Below the pieces are notes generated by a model. The model saw nothing but the letters and a program-made list of their open reading frames with translations. It did not search any database and was not told where the DNA came from. Positions 1-7,253 of a stretch of 26,138 nt of DNA are shown piece by piece. The position numbers were made by a program, and so were the translations under genes. Origin of the DNA: Chthoniobacterales bacterium (GTDB lineage: Bacteria; Verrucomicrobiota; Verrucomicrobiia; Chthoniobacterales; JACTMZ01); the NCBI GenBank assembly GCA_017853515.1, contig JAFMJK010000008.1:1-26138 (forward strand), read 5' to 3'. Every line of letters begins with the position of its first letter. The first letter of the stretch is position 1.

Positions 1-113
1 TGCCAGACGGCAAGCGCTTTCTACGTCCCTGCTTTCTACAGAGATATGTGGGCCGGGATACGAGGACGAAGGACGAATTCAGGCCGGACTGTGGGCAAAA
101 ACCGCCAAAGCCC
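1..113. other. Non-coding edge downstream of potA
   Basis: No gene can be supported in these 113 bases. They lie 3' of potA. The visible structure is a 9-base direct repeat GCTTTCTAC at 16-24 and 31-39, a small TGCC/GGCA hairpin at 1-12, and a weak GGGC/GCCC pairing at 93-113 that might act as a poor terminator for the minus strand but lacks a T-run. If permease genes potB and potC follow potA, they lie beyond the window edge. Confidence 0.4.
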
Positions 114-1199
114 TTAAGGCTCGCGGGTCAAAAGGCTGATATCCCGGGGGTGAACGGTGCACCAAACCTGTTCACCTTCATGGAATTCCGGCCCTGACTC
201 CCCTTCGTTGGCCATGAGAGCCCCAAGTTCCAGACCCCCGTCGGTCACCAGAGTGAGATCGTCGACCGCACCCTTGAAAACCTCGCTGGTAATGCGACCG
301 CGGAAGATATTCTCCGCCCCCGCGGGCGGCTGCCGGTGCAGGTGGATCTTTTCGGGCCGCAGCGAGACGAGCATCTTCGAACCGGGCACCGTGCCGCTCC
401 CGGCGATCCACAATTCGACCCCGCCCTCCAGGCGGCAGAGCAGCTTCCCGTCGCGGCTCTCCAGCACCTCGGCTTCGACAATGTTGGTTTCGCCGATGAA
501 GCCGGCCACGAATTCGGTGCGCGGGTAATGGTAGATCTCGGCCGCTGTGCCGACCTGTTCGATACGACCTTTGTTCATCACCGCGATGCGGTCGGACATG
601 CTCAGCGCCTCTTCCTGATCGTGCGTGACGAAAATGAAGGTGATACCGAGGCGCTTTTGCAAATTCTTCAGCTCCGTGCGCATCTGTGTGCGCAGTTTGG
701 CATCGAGCGCGGAAAGCGGCTCGTCGAGGAGAAGCACCTTCGGCTCGCAGACGATGGCCCGGGCCAGCGCGACGCGCTGGCGTTGTCCGCCGGAGAGTTG
801 GGCGGGCTTCCGATCTTCCATCCCTTGCAGCGAAGTAACCGCGATGTCCCAATCGACGAGCTCTTTGATCCTCGCCGACGACATTTTTTTCATGCGCAGG
901 CCGAATTCGATATTTTCGCGCACGGTGAGGTGCGGGAAAAGCGCGTAGCTCTGGAAGACCTGGTTGACATTGCGCTTGTAGGGCGGGTCGTTCGAGACGT
1001 CTTGCCCGCCGATGAGAATCTGTCCCGTCGTCGGCTGCTCGAATCCGCTGATCAGCCGCAGGCAGGTTGTCTTTCCGCACCCGGACGGCCCGAGGAAGGT
1101 CATGAATTCGCCTTCGCCGATGGTCAGGCTCACATTGTCGAGCGCGACAAAATCACCGAATCGCTTGGTGACATTGCGGACTTCGACCATGGGATTCAT
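114..1199 (-). CDS. potA: Polyamine-type ABC transporter ATP-binding protein (PotA-like)
   Basis: This 361-residue protein is the cytoplasmic ATPase of an ABC importer, most like PotA of the spermidine/putrescine system. Walker A GPSGCGKT is at residues 37-44, the Q-loop glutamine at 83, signature LSGGQ at 135-139, Walker B VLLLDE at 155-160, D-loop SALD at 163-166 and the switch histidine at 193. A C-terminal TOBE-like regulatory part covers about 260-355. Length is normal for the family. It starts 15 bases after the aldehyde dehydrogenase stop on the same strand, with no Shine-Dalgarno, so the two are probably one transcript. The first ATG is used; a second ATG three codons later is possible. 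No permease or binding-protein gene is visible, so the substrate (polyamine, or another amine such as betaine/choline) is inferred from family resemblance and from the dehydrogenase next door. Confidence 0.9.
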   Translation of the reverse strand: MNPMVEVRNVTKRFGDFVALDNVSLTIGEGEFMTFLGPSGCGKTTCLRLISGFEQPTTGQILIGGQDVSNDPPYKRNVNQVFQSYALFPHLTVRENIEFGLRMKKMSSARIKELVDWDIAVTSLQGMEDRKPAQLSGGQRQRVALARAIVCEPKVLLLDEPLSALDAKLRTQMRTELKNLQKRLGITFIFVTHDQEEALSMSDRIAVMNKGRIEQVGTAAEIYHYPRTEFVAGFIGETNIVEAEVLESRDGKLLCRLEGGVELWIAGSGTVPGSKMLVSLRPEKIHLHRQPPAGAENIFRGRITSEVFKGAVDDLTLVTDGGLELGALMANEGESGPEFHEGEQVWCTVHPRDISLLTREP

Positions 1200-1214
1200 C
1201 GGGCTTGGGGAGGA

Positions 1215-2693
1215 CTAAAGATTTTTAAACCAGTTCACCCGGCCGGGCGCGAGGTTGATGTTGATTTGTTTGACCTCGGTGTAGGCCTCGAGGCCGTAGG
1301 TGCCGAGTTCGCGGCCGATGCCCGACTGTTTGTATCCGCCCCACGGCGCCTCGTTGAAGGTCGGATGGTAGGTATTGATCCATGTGATGCCGGCGCGCAA
1401 TTGCTTGATGACGCGCTGGGCTTTGGCGCCATCGGAAGTGAAGACCGCGCCGGCCAGTCCGTAGACCGTGTCGTTGGCCTTGGCGATGGCCTCTTCCTCG
1501 GTGTCGAAAAGTTCGACCACGAGCACGGGGCCGAAAATTTCCTCCTTCATGATCTTGGCCTCGGGCGGCACGTCGACGAAGACGGTCGGTTCGACGAAAT
1601 TGCCCCTGGCCAGAGCGCCCTTGGTGATGCGCTTGCCGCCGCAGAGCAACTTGGCGCCCTCATCGAGTCCGGACTCGATGTAGCCGAGGACTTTTTCCAT
1701 GTGGGCCCGCGAGACGAGAGGGCCCATCTCGGTCTTTTTGGCCAAACCGTCGCCCACCACGATTTTCCGGCAGGCGTCGGCCAACCGGGGAAGAAACTTC
1801 TTGGCGATCTTGCGCTCGAGGAGCAGACGGGAACCCGCGCTGCAGACCTCGCCCTGGCCGGCGAAGATACCGAACATGGCGAACTCGAGCGCCGATTCGA
1901 AATCCGCGTCGGCAAAAACGATGTTCGGGCTCTTGCCGCCGAGTTCGAGCGTGACTTTTTTCAGGTTGCCCGTGGCCGCGGTCATGATTTTGCGTCCGGT
2001 CACGCCGCCGCCGGTGAAGGCGACTTTGTCCACGCGGTCGCTGGCCGCGAGGGTCGAGCCCACGGGGTCGCCGGGGCCGAGGACGAGATTGGCCGCGCCC
2101 GGCGGGAAACCCGCTTTCTCGATGAGTTCGAAAAGTTTCACCGCGGAAACGGGCGTCATTTCCGAAGGTTTCAAAATGCAAGCGTTGCCCGCGGCGAGAC
2201 CCGGGGCGAGTTTCCACACCGCCATGAGCAGCGGGTAATTCCACGGGATGATCTGCGCGCAGACGCCGATCGGTTCGCGCACGGTCATGCAGACCATGTT
2301 GGGGTCGCTCACGCTGTAGGTCTGACCCTGCGGTTTGCTGGCCAGACCGGCGTAATAGCGGAAGCAACCGACGGCATCGGCCGCGTCGTAGTTCGCTTCG
2401 CGCAGCGGCTTGCCGTTGTTCTCCGTGTCGATCTTCGCGAACTCGTCCGCGTGTTTCTCGACGAGGTTGGCCAGGGCGAGAAGCTTTTCCGCGCGTTCGG
2501 GCCCGGTGCTCTTGCCCCACGGGCCGTGGTCGAAAGCTTTGCGCGCCGCAGTGATCGCATCCTCGGCATCGGCCGCGCCGCTGTCCGTCGCCTTGGCGAT
2601 GACTCTGTTGTTGGCCGGATTGAGAATGTCCCGGCTTGCGCCGCTCTTCGCCGCGACCCACTTCCCGTTGATGTGGTTCAAGAGGGTTTTCAT
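1215..2693 (-). CDS. NAD(P)-dependent aldehyde dehydrogenase, betaine-/aminobutyraldehyde type
   Basis: This 492-residue protein is a full-length member of the aldehyde dehydrogenase superfamily. The catalytic cysteine is C284 (in GEVCSAG), the general base E250 (in LELGGK), the oxyanion asparagine N152 (in PWNYP) and the cofactor lysine K175 (in LKPSE). The C-terminal run EAPWGGYKQSG...TEVKQI resembles the GbsA/BetB/PuuC group, which oxidises betaine aldehyde or omega-aminoaldehydes. The usual FTGS turn reads FTGGG (residues 226-230). potA follows 15 bases downstream. A pairing of amine uptake with an aminoaldehyde dehydrogenase is known in other bacteria (ydcSTUV-patD in E. coli), which supports polyamine or betaine catabolism. 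The exact substrate cannot be read from sequence. The ATG at 2693 lies 6 bases after a TAGAAT -10-like element. Confidence 0.88.
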   Translation of the reverse strand: MKTLLNHINGKWVAAKSGASRDILNPANNRVIAKATDSGAADAEDAITAARKAFDHGPWGKSTGPERAEKLLALANLVEKHADEFAKIDTENNGKPLREANYDAADAVGCFRYYAGLASKPQGQTYSVSDPNMVCMTVREPIGVCAQIIPWNYPLLMAVWKLAPGLAAGNACILKPSEMTPVSAVKLFELIEKAGFPPGAANLVLGPGDPVGSTLAASDRVDKVAFTGGGVTGRKIMTAATGNLKKVTLELGGKSPNIVFADADFESALEFAMFGIFAGQGEVCSAGSRLLLERKIAKKFLPRLADACRKIVVGDGLAKKTEMGPLVSRAHMEKVLGYIESGLDEGAKLLCGGKRITKGALARGNFVEPTVFVDVPPEAKIMKEEIFGPVLVVELFDTEEEAIAKANDTVYGLAGAVFTSDGAKAQRVIKQLRAGITWINTYHPTFNEAPWGGYKQSGIGRELGTYGLEAYTEVKQININLAPGRVNWFKNL

Positions 2694-2730
2694 GACGACA
2701 TTCTAGCGCGGATCAGCGGGGCCTCCACAA
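2694..2730 (-). promoter_or_regulatory. Promoter candidate for the aldehyde dehydrogenase-potA pair
   Basis: The minus strand reads TTGTGG (2725-2730), 19 bases, TAGAAT (2700-2705), then 6 bases to the ATG. The -10 matches the sigma-70 consensus at 5 of 6 bases and the -35 at 3 of 6. It overlaps the 3' end of the small membrane gene and would give an mRNA starting at or very near the ATG. Confidence 0.4.
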
Positions 2731-2925
2731 GGCCGCGTTCAAGCAGGCCCAGAGATGCATGATCCAGCCGAGGGTGCCGATGCTGATGAACCAGAGGATG
2801 CCGGCGCCGGCGAAAAAAAGCACCGCGGCGAAAAAGCGCCCCTGCACGAGTTGCCCGAGACCGGGGACAAAGAGGCTGGCCAGAGCGGCAATCACGTTTC
2901 CGGCCGAGCCTTGTCCCGCAGTCAT
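2713..2925 (-). CDS. Small hydrophobic membrane protein with a PGLGQ motif
   Basis: This 70-residue protein has hydrophobic segments at about residues 11-28, 31-48 and 52-66, so it should sit in the inner membrane. The run VPGLGQ at 20-25 followed by a hydrophobic stretch resembles TM2-like or DUF5683-like small membrane proteins common in bacteria; their function is unknown. A longer reading from a TTG at 2934 is open, but that codon falls inside the predicted -10 hexamer (2933-2938), so the ATG at 2925 is preferred. It lies between purN and the aldehyde dehydrogenase on the same strand, and the predicted dehydrogenase promoter lies in its last codons. No catalytic motif is visible. Confidence 0.6.
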   Translation of the reverse strand: MTAGQGSAGNVIAALASLFVPGLGQLVQGRFFAAVLFFAGAGILWFISIGTLGWIMHLWACLNAALWRPR

Positions 2926-2961
2926 CTCGGACAATAAAAACCCGCGGCGGCGGCGTGTCTA
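2926..2961 (-). promoter_or_regulatory. Promoter candidate for the small membrane protein
   Basis: The minus strand reads TAGACA (2956-2961; 5 of 6 to TTGACA), 17 bases, TTTATT (2933-2938; 4 of 6 to TATAAT), then 7 bases to the ATG at 2925. The first three bases of the -35 are the stop codon of purN. The geometry predicts a leaderless mRNA. Confidence 0.45.
2936..2953 (-). terminator. Weak terminator-like hairpin after purN
   Basis: The minus strand forms CCGC (2950-2953), a 4-base loop, GCGG (2942-2945), then G and five T (2936-2940). The stem is only 4 bp, so this is a weak candidate. It occupies the spacer of the promoter called for the next gene, so the two functions may compete. Confidence 0.28.
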
Positions 2962-3561
2962 TCCCGCAAACGGCCGCTCACGCGCGAAAAATCCGATCAC
3001 TTCGGGGTAAAGCGCATGCTCGGCTTCTTGGATGCGCGCATGGAGGGACTCCGCGGTGTCGCCGGGCAGCACGTCGACTTCGGCTTGGGCGATGATGTCT
3101 CCCGTATCCACGCCCTCGTCCACATAGTGCACCGTGCATCCGGCCACGCTGTCTCCGGCGGCCAATGCCTGCTCCCAAGCGCGCAGGCCGCGGTGCTTCG
3201 GCAGGAGCGAGGGATGAATGTTTATTATGCGGCGCGGGAAAGCGGCGAGCAGTTGCGGCCCGACGATGCGCATGAACCCGGCGAGGACGACCAACTCGAC
3301 GTGCTCTTGCTGCAGAAGATTGACCATGTTGCGCTCGCTGTCCGGATCGAGCTTCGCGCGCGACTCGCCGGGGTAAACGTATTTGCTGTGCGCGCGGTGC
3401 GAGCGGCCGATGGCGAGGATTCCGGCGTCGCGGACATCGGAGGCGACAACCTTGACCTCGGCCGGCAGGTGGAACTCGTGAATGCCGCGGAATATCGCGT
3501 CGAGATTGGAGCCTTTGCCCGAACCGAGAACGCCGAGGCGCAGTTTTTCCCCGGCACTCAC
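2959..3561 (-). CDS. purN: Phosphoribosylglycinamide formyltransferase (GAR transformylase)
   Basis: This 200-residue enzyme transfers a formyl group from 10-formyl-tetrahydrofolate to GAR, the third step of purine synthesis. The nucleotide-binding turn GSGKGSN is at residues 13-19. The catalytic triad N114, H116 (in INIHPSLLP) and D152 (in DTGD) matches the N106/H108/D144 spacing of E. coli PurN. The frame stays open upstream, but the extra residues are arginine-rich shadow sequence over hldE. The GTG at 3559-3561 gives a normal-length protein and overlaps the hldE stop codon as GTGA, implying translational coupling. Pairing purine synthesis with heptose nucleotide synthesis is not a standard operon, so the link may be only shared expression. 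Confidence 0.92.
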   Translation of the reverse strand: MSAGEKLRLGVLGSGKGSNLDAIFRGIHEFHLPAEVKVVASDVRDAGILAIGRSHRAHSKYVYPGESRAKLDPDSERNMVNLLQQEHVELVVLAGFMRIVGPQLLAAFPRRIINIHPSLLPKHRGLRAWEQALAAGDSVAGCTVHYVDEGVDTGDIIAQAEVDVLPGDTAESLHARIQEAEHALYPEVIGFFARERPFAG

Positions 3562-4040
3562 GGGCGCGTCATTTTGCCGAGCAGCGCCGTGGTAGAACGT
3601 CCCGGCACGAGGGAGAGGATTTCTATTTCCGCACCGCAAGCCTCGAGCGCGCCCCGCTCTTCCGCATCGAGCGAGTCGGGTGTGTAATCTCCCCCTTTGG
3701 CGTAAATGTGCGGCCGCACCGCACGGAGCAATTCGGTGGCGCGTTTGCCGTCGAAGATGACGACATAGTCGACACACCCGAGGGCGGCGAGAACCTCGGC
3801 ACGGTCGTCCTGCGCGTTGAGCGGCCGCCCGTCGCCTTTGAGTTCACGGACGGAACGGTCGCTGTTCAGACCCACGACCAACGCATCGCCCAGCGCGCGG
3901 GCTTGCTGCAGGTAGCGGACGTGCCCTGCATGGAGCAGATCAAAACAACCGTTGGTGAAGACGAGACGGCGTCCCCCGGCGTCCAAGCGGTCGCGGACAG
4001 CGGACATCTCCCGCGCATCGACAATCCGTCCCTGGTGCAT
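3558..4040 (-). CDS. hldE: D-glycero-beta-D-manno-heptose 1-phosphate adenylyltransferase
   Basis: This is a stand-alone version of the C-terminal half of HldE (also named RfaE2 or HldC). It makes ADP-heptose from heptose-1-phosphate and ATP for the inner core of LPS. The 160 residues carry FTNGCFDLLHAGH at 28-40 with the HxGH signature of the cytidylyltransferase-like fold at 37-40, KGGDY at 115-119, and GRSTT at 147-151. The kinase half found in E. coli HldE is absent here and must be encoded elsewhere. A GTG at 4079 would add 13 residues. The ATG at 4040 is preferred because a TTGCGC-17-GATTTT promoter-like element ends 7 bases upstream and the extra residues are not family-like. purN overlaps its stop by 4 bases. 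Confidence 0.9.
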   Translation of the reverse strand: MHQGRIVDAREMSAVRDRLDAGGRRLVFTNGCFDLLHAGHVRYLQQARALGDALVVGLNSDRSVRELKGDGRPLNAQDDRAEVLAALGCVDYVVIFDGKRATELLRAVRPHIYAKGGDYTPDSLDAEERGALEACGAEIEILSLVPGRSTTALLGKMTRP

Positions 4041-4076
4041 GCGTCCGAAAATCGCATCCGGACCGACATTGCGCAA
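4041..4076 (-). promoter_or_regulatory. Promoter candidate for hldE-purN
   Basis: The minus strand reads TTGCGC (4071-4076), 17 bases, GATTTT (4048-4053), 7 bases, ATG. The -10 is weak (3 of 6). The -35 overlaps the -35 of the divergent plus-strand promoter because both lie in the palindrome TTGCGCAA (4069-4076). Confidence 0.38.
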
Positions 4077-4104
4077 CACCTTGCGCGGCGCTTAGAGTGA
4101 GGCG
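4069..4104 (+). promoter_or_regulatory. Promoter candidate for the FAH-family gene and metal ATPase
   Basis: The plus strand reads TTGCGC (4069-4074), 18 bases, TAGAGT (4093-4098), then 6 bases to the ATG at 4105. A GAGG lies only 2 bases before the start, too close for a normal Shine-Dalgarno. The layout predicts a leaderless transcript that shares its -35 DNA with the hldE promoter. Confidence 0.4.
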
Positions 4105-4914
4105 ATGCGCATCGCGCGAGTCGCCGATCCTGAAGGACGCTGTTTCCACGCGTCACCCGCGGAAGATGAAAGCACCTTCCGGGAGCTGCGGGGATCGTGG
4201 TCGGGCGGATTTTCGGAGACCGGACGCCTCATTGCCGGCGCACGCCTTCTCGCCCCGATCATCCCCGTCGCCATCTATGCCGTCGGGCTCAACTACCGCG
4301 ACCACGCGACCGAAACCGGCGCGCCCATCCCGGAGTATCCGGTGCTTTTTTGCAAAAATCCGCGTTCCTTCATCGGCCCCGGAGAGGCGATCAGACTGCC
4401 GCGCCGTTTGCGCAGCGACGAAGTCGATGCGGAAGCCGAGCTGGCGGTGGTGCTGGCGCGCGACTGCCGCAATGCCACGCGGGAAAACGCGATGGACTTC
4501 GTGGCCGGCTTCACCTGCGCCAATGACGTGAGCGCGCGCGACTGGCAGAAAAAACGTTCGGGCGGACAATGGTGCCGCGCGAAATCTTTCGACACGTTCT
4601 GTCCGCTCGGCCCCTGGGTCGTCACGCCCGACGAATTCCCCTCGCCGCTGCATCTGTCCATCCGAGGACGACTGAACGGAGCAACGATGCAGGAAAGCAA
4701 CACCGCGCAGATGATTTTCGATGTGCCGACGCTGATCGAGTTTCTCAGCGGCGACACGACGCTCCCGGCCGGCAGCGTGATTCTGACCGGCACGCCGCAC
4801 GGCGTCGGCATGGCGCGCAAACCTCCGGTGTGGCTGCAGCCGGGCGACCGCGTGGAAGTGGAAATCGAGAGCATCGGGACCTTGGCCAATCCGGTGGTCG
4901 AGGGCGACTCGTGA
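4105..4914 (+). CDS. Fumarylacetoacetate hydrolase-family enzyme
   Basis: This 269-residue protein belongs to the FAH superfamily, whose members hydrolyse, decarboxylate or isomerise beta-diketo or 2-oxo acids with a divalent metal. The core starts near residue 58 with the typical YAVGLNYRDH. Metal ligands are predicted at E110 and E112 (in DAEAEL) and D141 (in ANDVSARD). Other family marks are KSFDTFCPLGPW (160-171) and LTGTPHGVG (227-235). The first 50 residues form the short variable N-terminal part common in the UGPase/HpcE-like branch. The substrate (acylpyruvate, oxaloacetate or a ring-cleavage product) cannot be decided. Its TGA overlaps the GTG start of the metal ATPase, so the two proteins are probably made together; I know of no standard reason for that pairing. 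Confidence 0.88.
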   Translation: MRIARVADPEGRCFHASPAEDESTFRELRGSWSGGFSETGRLIAGARLLAPIIPVAIYAVGLNYRDHATETGAPIPEYPVLFCKNPRSFIGPGEAIRLPRRLRSDEVDAEAELAVVLARDCRNATRENAMDFVAGFTCANDVSARDWQKKRSGGQWCRAKSFDTFCPLGPWVVTPDEFPSPLHLSIRGRLNGATMQESNTAQMIFDVPTLIEFLSGDTTLPAGSVILTGTPHGVGMARKPPVWLQPGDRVEVEIESIGTLANPVVEGDS

Positions 4915-7220
4915 AAACCGCCGCTGTCCTCCCGCGCGGCGCCGCGGTTTCCCAGGATGCGCCTCCGGCCTGTCCCGTGGCGCGGCTCGCCGCGCTCCTG
5001 CAGGAAGAGCCGCGACTCGAGGCCGTGGCTTTCAATCCCTCGACGCGGCGCCTCTCCATCGCCACGCTCGGCGGGGACAAGGACGGATACCTGGCGCGCC
5101 GCGTGACCGAGGCCATGCTCGCCAGCCACGAGCCTTGTCCCCATTACCGACCGGAAGGATGCGGCGTTTGCGGGGTCAAACCGGAAGGCATACCGGGCGG
5201 CGCGAGGATTCTCGTCTCCGAAAAACTCGGCACGACCCTCGTGCGCAAGGCGACTTGCGTGACGGCGATTTCGCTCTGGCAATGGGTTAAGCTCGTCTGG
5301 CCCGCTTACGCTCCGCGGCAAGAGGGCACCATCGAGGAACACAGCGAGGACGAGTGGAAAACCATGGCCGCGCTGGCCGCGGGCTGCGCGGTTTTCGGGC
5401 TCGCCGGCTGGGCGCTCGACGCGGCGCAGGCACCCTGGTGGGCCGCGCTGGCAGCGTACGTTCTCGCTTATCTTTGCGGCGGCTGGGATGCGGCCGGGGA
5501 CGCATGGGACCGCATCAAGCGCGGACAACTCGACATCCATTTTCTCATGCTGGCCGTGGCGGCGGGAGCGGCGGCCATCGGCGCATGGCGAGAGGGAGCG
5601 CTCCTGCTGTTTCTTTTCTCCGCTTCCGGCGCGATGGAACACTATGCCATGGGCCGCACGCGCCGCGAGATCGGCGCGCTGTTGCGCGGAGCACCCAAGA
5701 CGGCGCTGGTCATCGATGACGGCAAGGAAAGCGATGTGCCGGTCGACGACCTCGAACCGGGCATGGCCGTGCGCGTGGTGGCGGGCGGACAAATCCCGGT
5801 CGACCTCACGATCACCAAGGGTCGTTCGGAGTGCGACGAGTCGAATCTGACCGGCGAATCGGTGCCCGTGCCGAAGTTGCCCGGCGACACCGCGCTGGCC
5901 GGCACGATCAACCTGAGCGGGATGATCGAAGGGAAAGTGCTCCGCCCGGCGACGGAGAGTTCGCTGCAAAAAATCATCCGCCTGATCCGCGAAGCGCAGG
6001 CGTTGCGCGCACCTTCGCAGACGTTCACCGACAAATTCGGGACGACGTACACGTGGACCATTCTCACGGCGTGCGCGGTCATGTTCTTCGTCTGGTGGCT
6101 TTGGACCGGATTGCCGCCGTTCTCCGACGAGGGCCCGCAACGCAGCGCATTTTACCGCGCGATGACACTGCTCGTGGTCGCATCACCCTGCGCACTGGTG
6201 TTGTCGGTCCCGTCGGGAATTCTCTCGGCCATCGCCGCGGGGGCACGGCGCGGCATTCTCTTCCGCGGGGGCGCGCCGATCGAAAACCTGGCGCTCGTCA
6301 ATGTGGTCGCGCTCGACAAAACGGGCACGCTGACCTCGGGGCAACTCAGCCTCGCCGGGATCGACCTGATCCGCGGAACGGAAGCGGAACTGCTGGCCGC
6401 GGCCAACGCGCTGGCCAGGCATTCGGCCCACCCGCTCTCGCGGGCCATCCGGCGCCTCGCCTTGCAACGCGAAGTGGCCGACATCGCGGCGGACCGCCAC
6501 GAAACGATTCCGGGGAAAGGCGTGCGCGCCACGATCGCGGGGCGCCCGTGCGTCATGGGGAACCGCGCGTTCGTCTCCGCCGGGAGCGGCATCGCGCTGC
6601 CGGAGATACACCACGGCTCGGACTCGGCCGAAGTGTGGGTCGCGGGCGACGGAGCCGTTGGCTGCCTGCGTTTCCGCGACGAGATCCGTCCGAAGACGCC
6701 CGATCTTCTTGCGCAACTGAAAAAGCGCGGCATTTCGACCGTCATGCTGACCGGCGACCGGCCGGGCCCGGCGGAAGCGATGGGCAAAGCCGCCGGCGTC
6801 GAAGTAGTGCGTGCGGGCTTGCTCCCCGAGGACAAGGTGCGTGCCGTGGAGGAATTGAAAGACGGCGGCAAAAAGCGCGTGGCCATGATCGGCGACGGCG
6901 TGAACGATGCGCCGTGCCTGGCCGCGGCCGACATCGGCGTGGCCATGGGCGCGCGCGGCTCCGATGCGGCTCTTGAGCAGGCCGAGGTCATCCTGATGAA
7001 CGACAAGTTGGAGAATTTCGTGCTCGCACTGGATTTGAGCACGCGGGCGCGCCGCGTCATCTGGCAGAACATGGCCGTGGCTCTCGGCACGGTGGGCATC
7101 ATGGTGCTGGCCACGTTCGCCTTTCCCGTTCCCCTCGCCCTCGGGGTGGCCGCGCATGAGGGCAGCACGGTGGTGGTCGTGCTCAACAGTCTGCGCCTGC
7201 TCTTTTTCCGGCGCGCCTGA
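4911..7220 (+). CDS. P1B-type metal-transporting ATPase, P1B-4-like
   Basis: This 769-residue ATPase exports or imports transition metal ions across the inner membrane. Marks in order: actuator TGES 314-317, metal-site SPC 425-427 in the sixth membrane segment, phosphorylation site DKTGT 469-473, nucleotide-domain HP 507-508, TGDR 614-617, hinge GDGVNDAP 661-668, and HEGST 749-753 in the last membrane segment. SPC together with HEGxT is the signature of the P1B-4 class (Co, Fe or Zn). Eight hydrophobic segments can be counted (about 151, 176, 209, 229, 380, 418, 718 and 740 onward). The first 110 residues are extra: a small alpha/beta-like stretch without CxxC, then C76, C84 and C87 as CX7CX2C with nearby histidines, a possible metal sensor. 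The GTG start overlaps the upstream TGA. The frame is open further back but only over the FAH gene. Confidence 0.92.
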   Translation: MKTAAVLPRGAAVSQDAPPACPVARLAALLQEEPRLEAVAFNPSTRRLSIATLGGDKDGYLARRVTEAMLASHEPCPHYRPEGCGVCGVKPEGIPGGARILVSEKLGTTLVRKATCVTAISLWQWVKLVWPAYAPRQEGTIEEHSEDEWKTMAALAAGCAVFGLAGWALDAAQAPWWAALAAYVLAYLCGGWDAAGDAWDRIKRGQLDIHFLMLAVAAGAAAIGAWREGALLLFLFSASGAMEHYAMGRTRREIGALLRGAPKTALVIDDGKESDVPVDDLEPGMAVRVVAGGQIPVDLTITKGRSECDESNLTGESVPVPKLPGDTALAGTINLSGMIEGKVLRPATESSLQKIIRLIREAQALRAPSQTFTDKFGTTYTWTILTACAVMFFVWWLWTGLPPFSDEGPQRSAFYRAMTLLVVASPCALVLSVPSGILSAIAAGARRGILFRGGAPIENLALVNVVALDKTGTLTSGQLSLAGIDLIRGTEAELLAAANALARHSAHPLSRAIRRLALQREVADIAADRHETIPGKGVRATIAGRPCVMGNRAFVSAGSGIALPEIHHGSDSAEVWVAGDGAVGCLRFRDEIRPKTPDLLAQLKKRGISTVMLTGDRPGPAEAMGKAAGVEVVRAGLLPEDKVRAVEELKDGGKKRVAMIGDGVNDAPCLAAADIGVAMGARGSDAALEQAEVILMNDKLENFVLALDLSTRARRVIWQNMAVALGTVGIMVLATFAFPVPLALGVAAHEGSTVVVVLNSLRLLFFRRA

Positions 7221-7253
7221 CAAGGCGCCCCCGCGTTGTTACTTTGCCCTCGC
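7217..7253 (+). promoter_or_regulatory. Promoter candidate for the AsmA-like gene
   Basis: CTGACA (7217-7222; 5 of 6) is followed by 17 bases, TACTTT (7240-7245; 3 of 6), and 8 bases to the ATG at 7254. The -35 includes the stop codon of the ATPase gene. No Shine-Dalgarno is visible. Confidence 0.42.

Noticed and set aside
16..39. Repeated GCTTTCTAC near the window start as a possible attachment site or array
   Set aside because: There are only two copies 15 bases apart, with no integrase, spacer pattern or further copies.
336..2762. An 808-codon plus-strand frame over potA and the aldehyde dehydrogenase
   Set aside because: Antisense shadow; the product is rich in His, Asp, Arg and Phe with no domain, while the minus strand encodes clear enzymes.
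4569..4910. An N-terminal extension of the metal ATPase over the FAH gene
   Set aside because: The extra residues are out-of-frame FAH sequence. The GTG at 4911 overlaps the FAH stop in the usual coupled manner.
4293..6140. A 615-codon minus-strand frame over the FAH and ATPase genes
   Set aside because: Shadow frame; it shows no domain and runs against two conserved enzymes.
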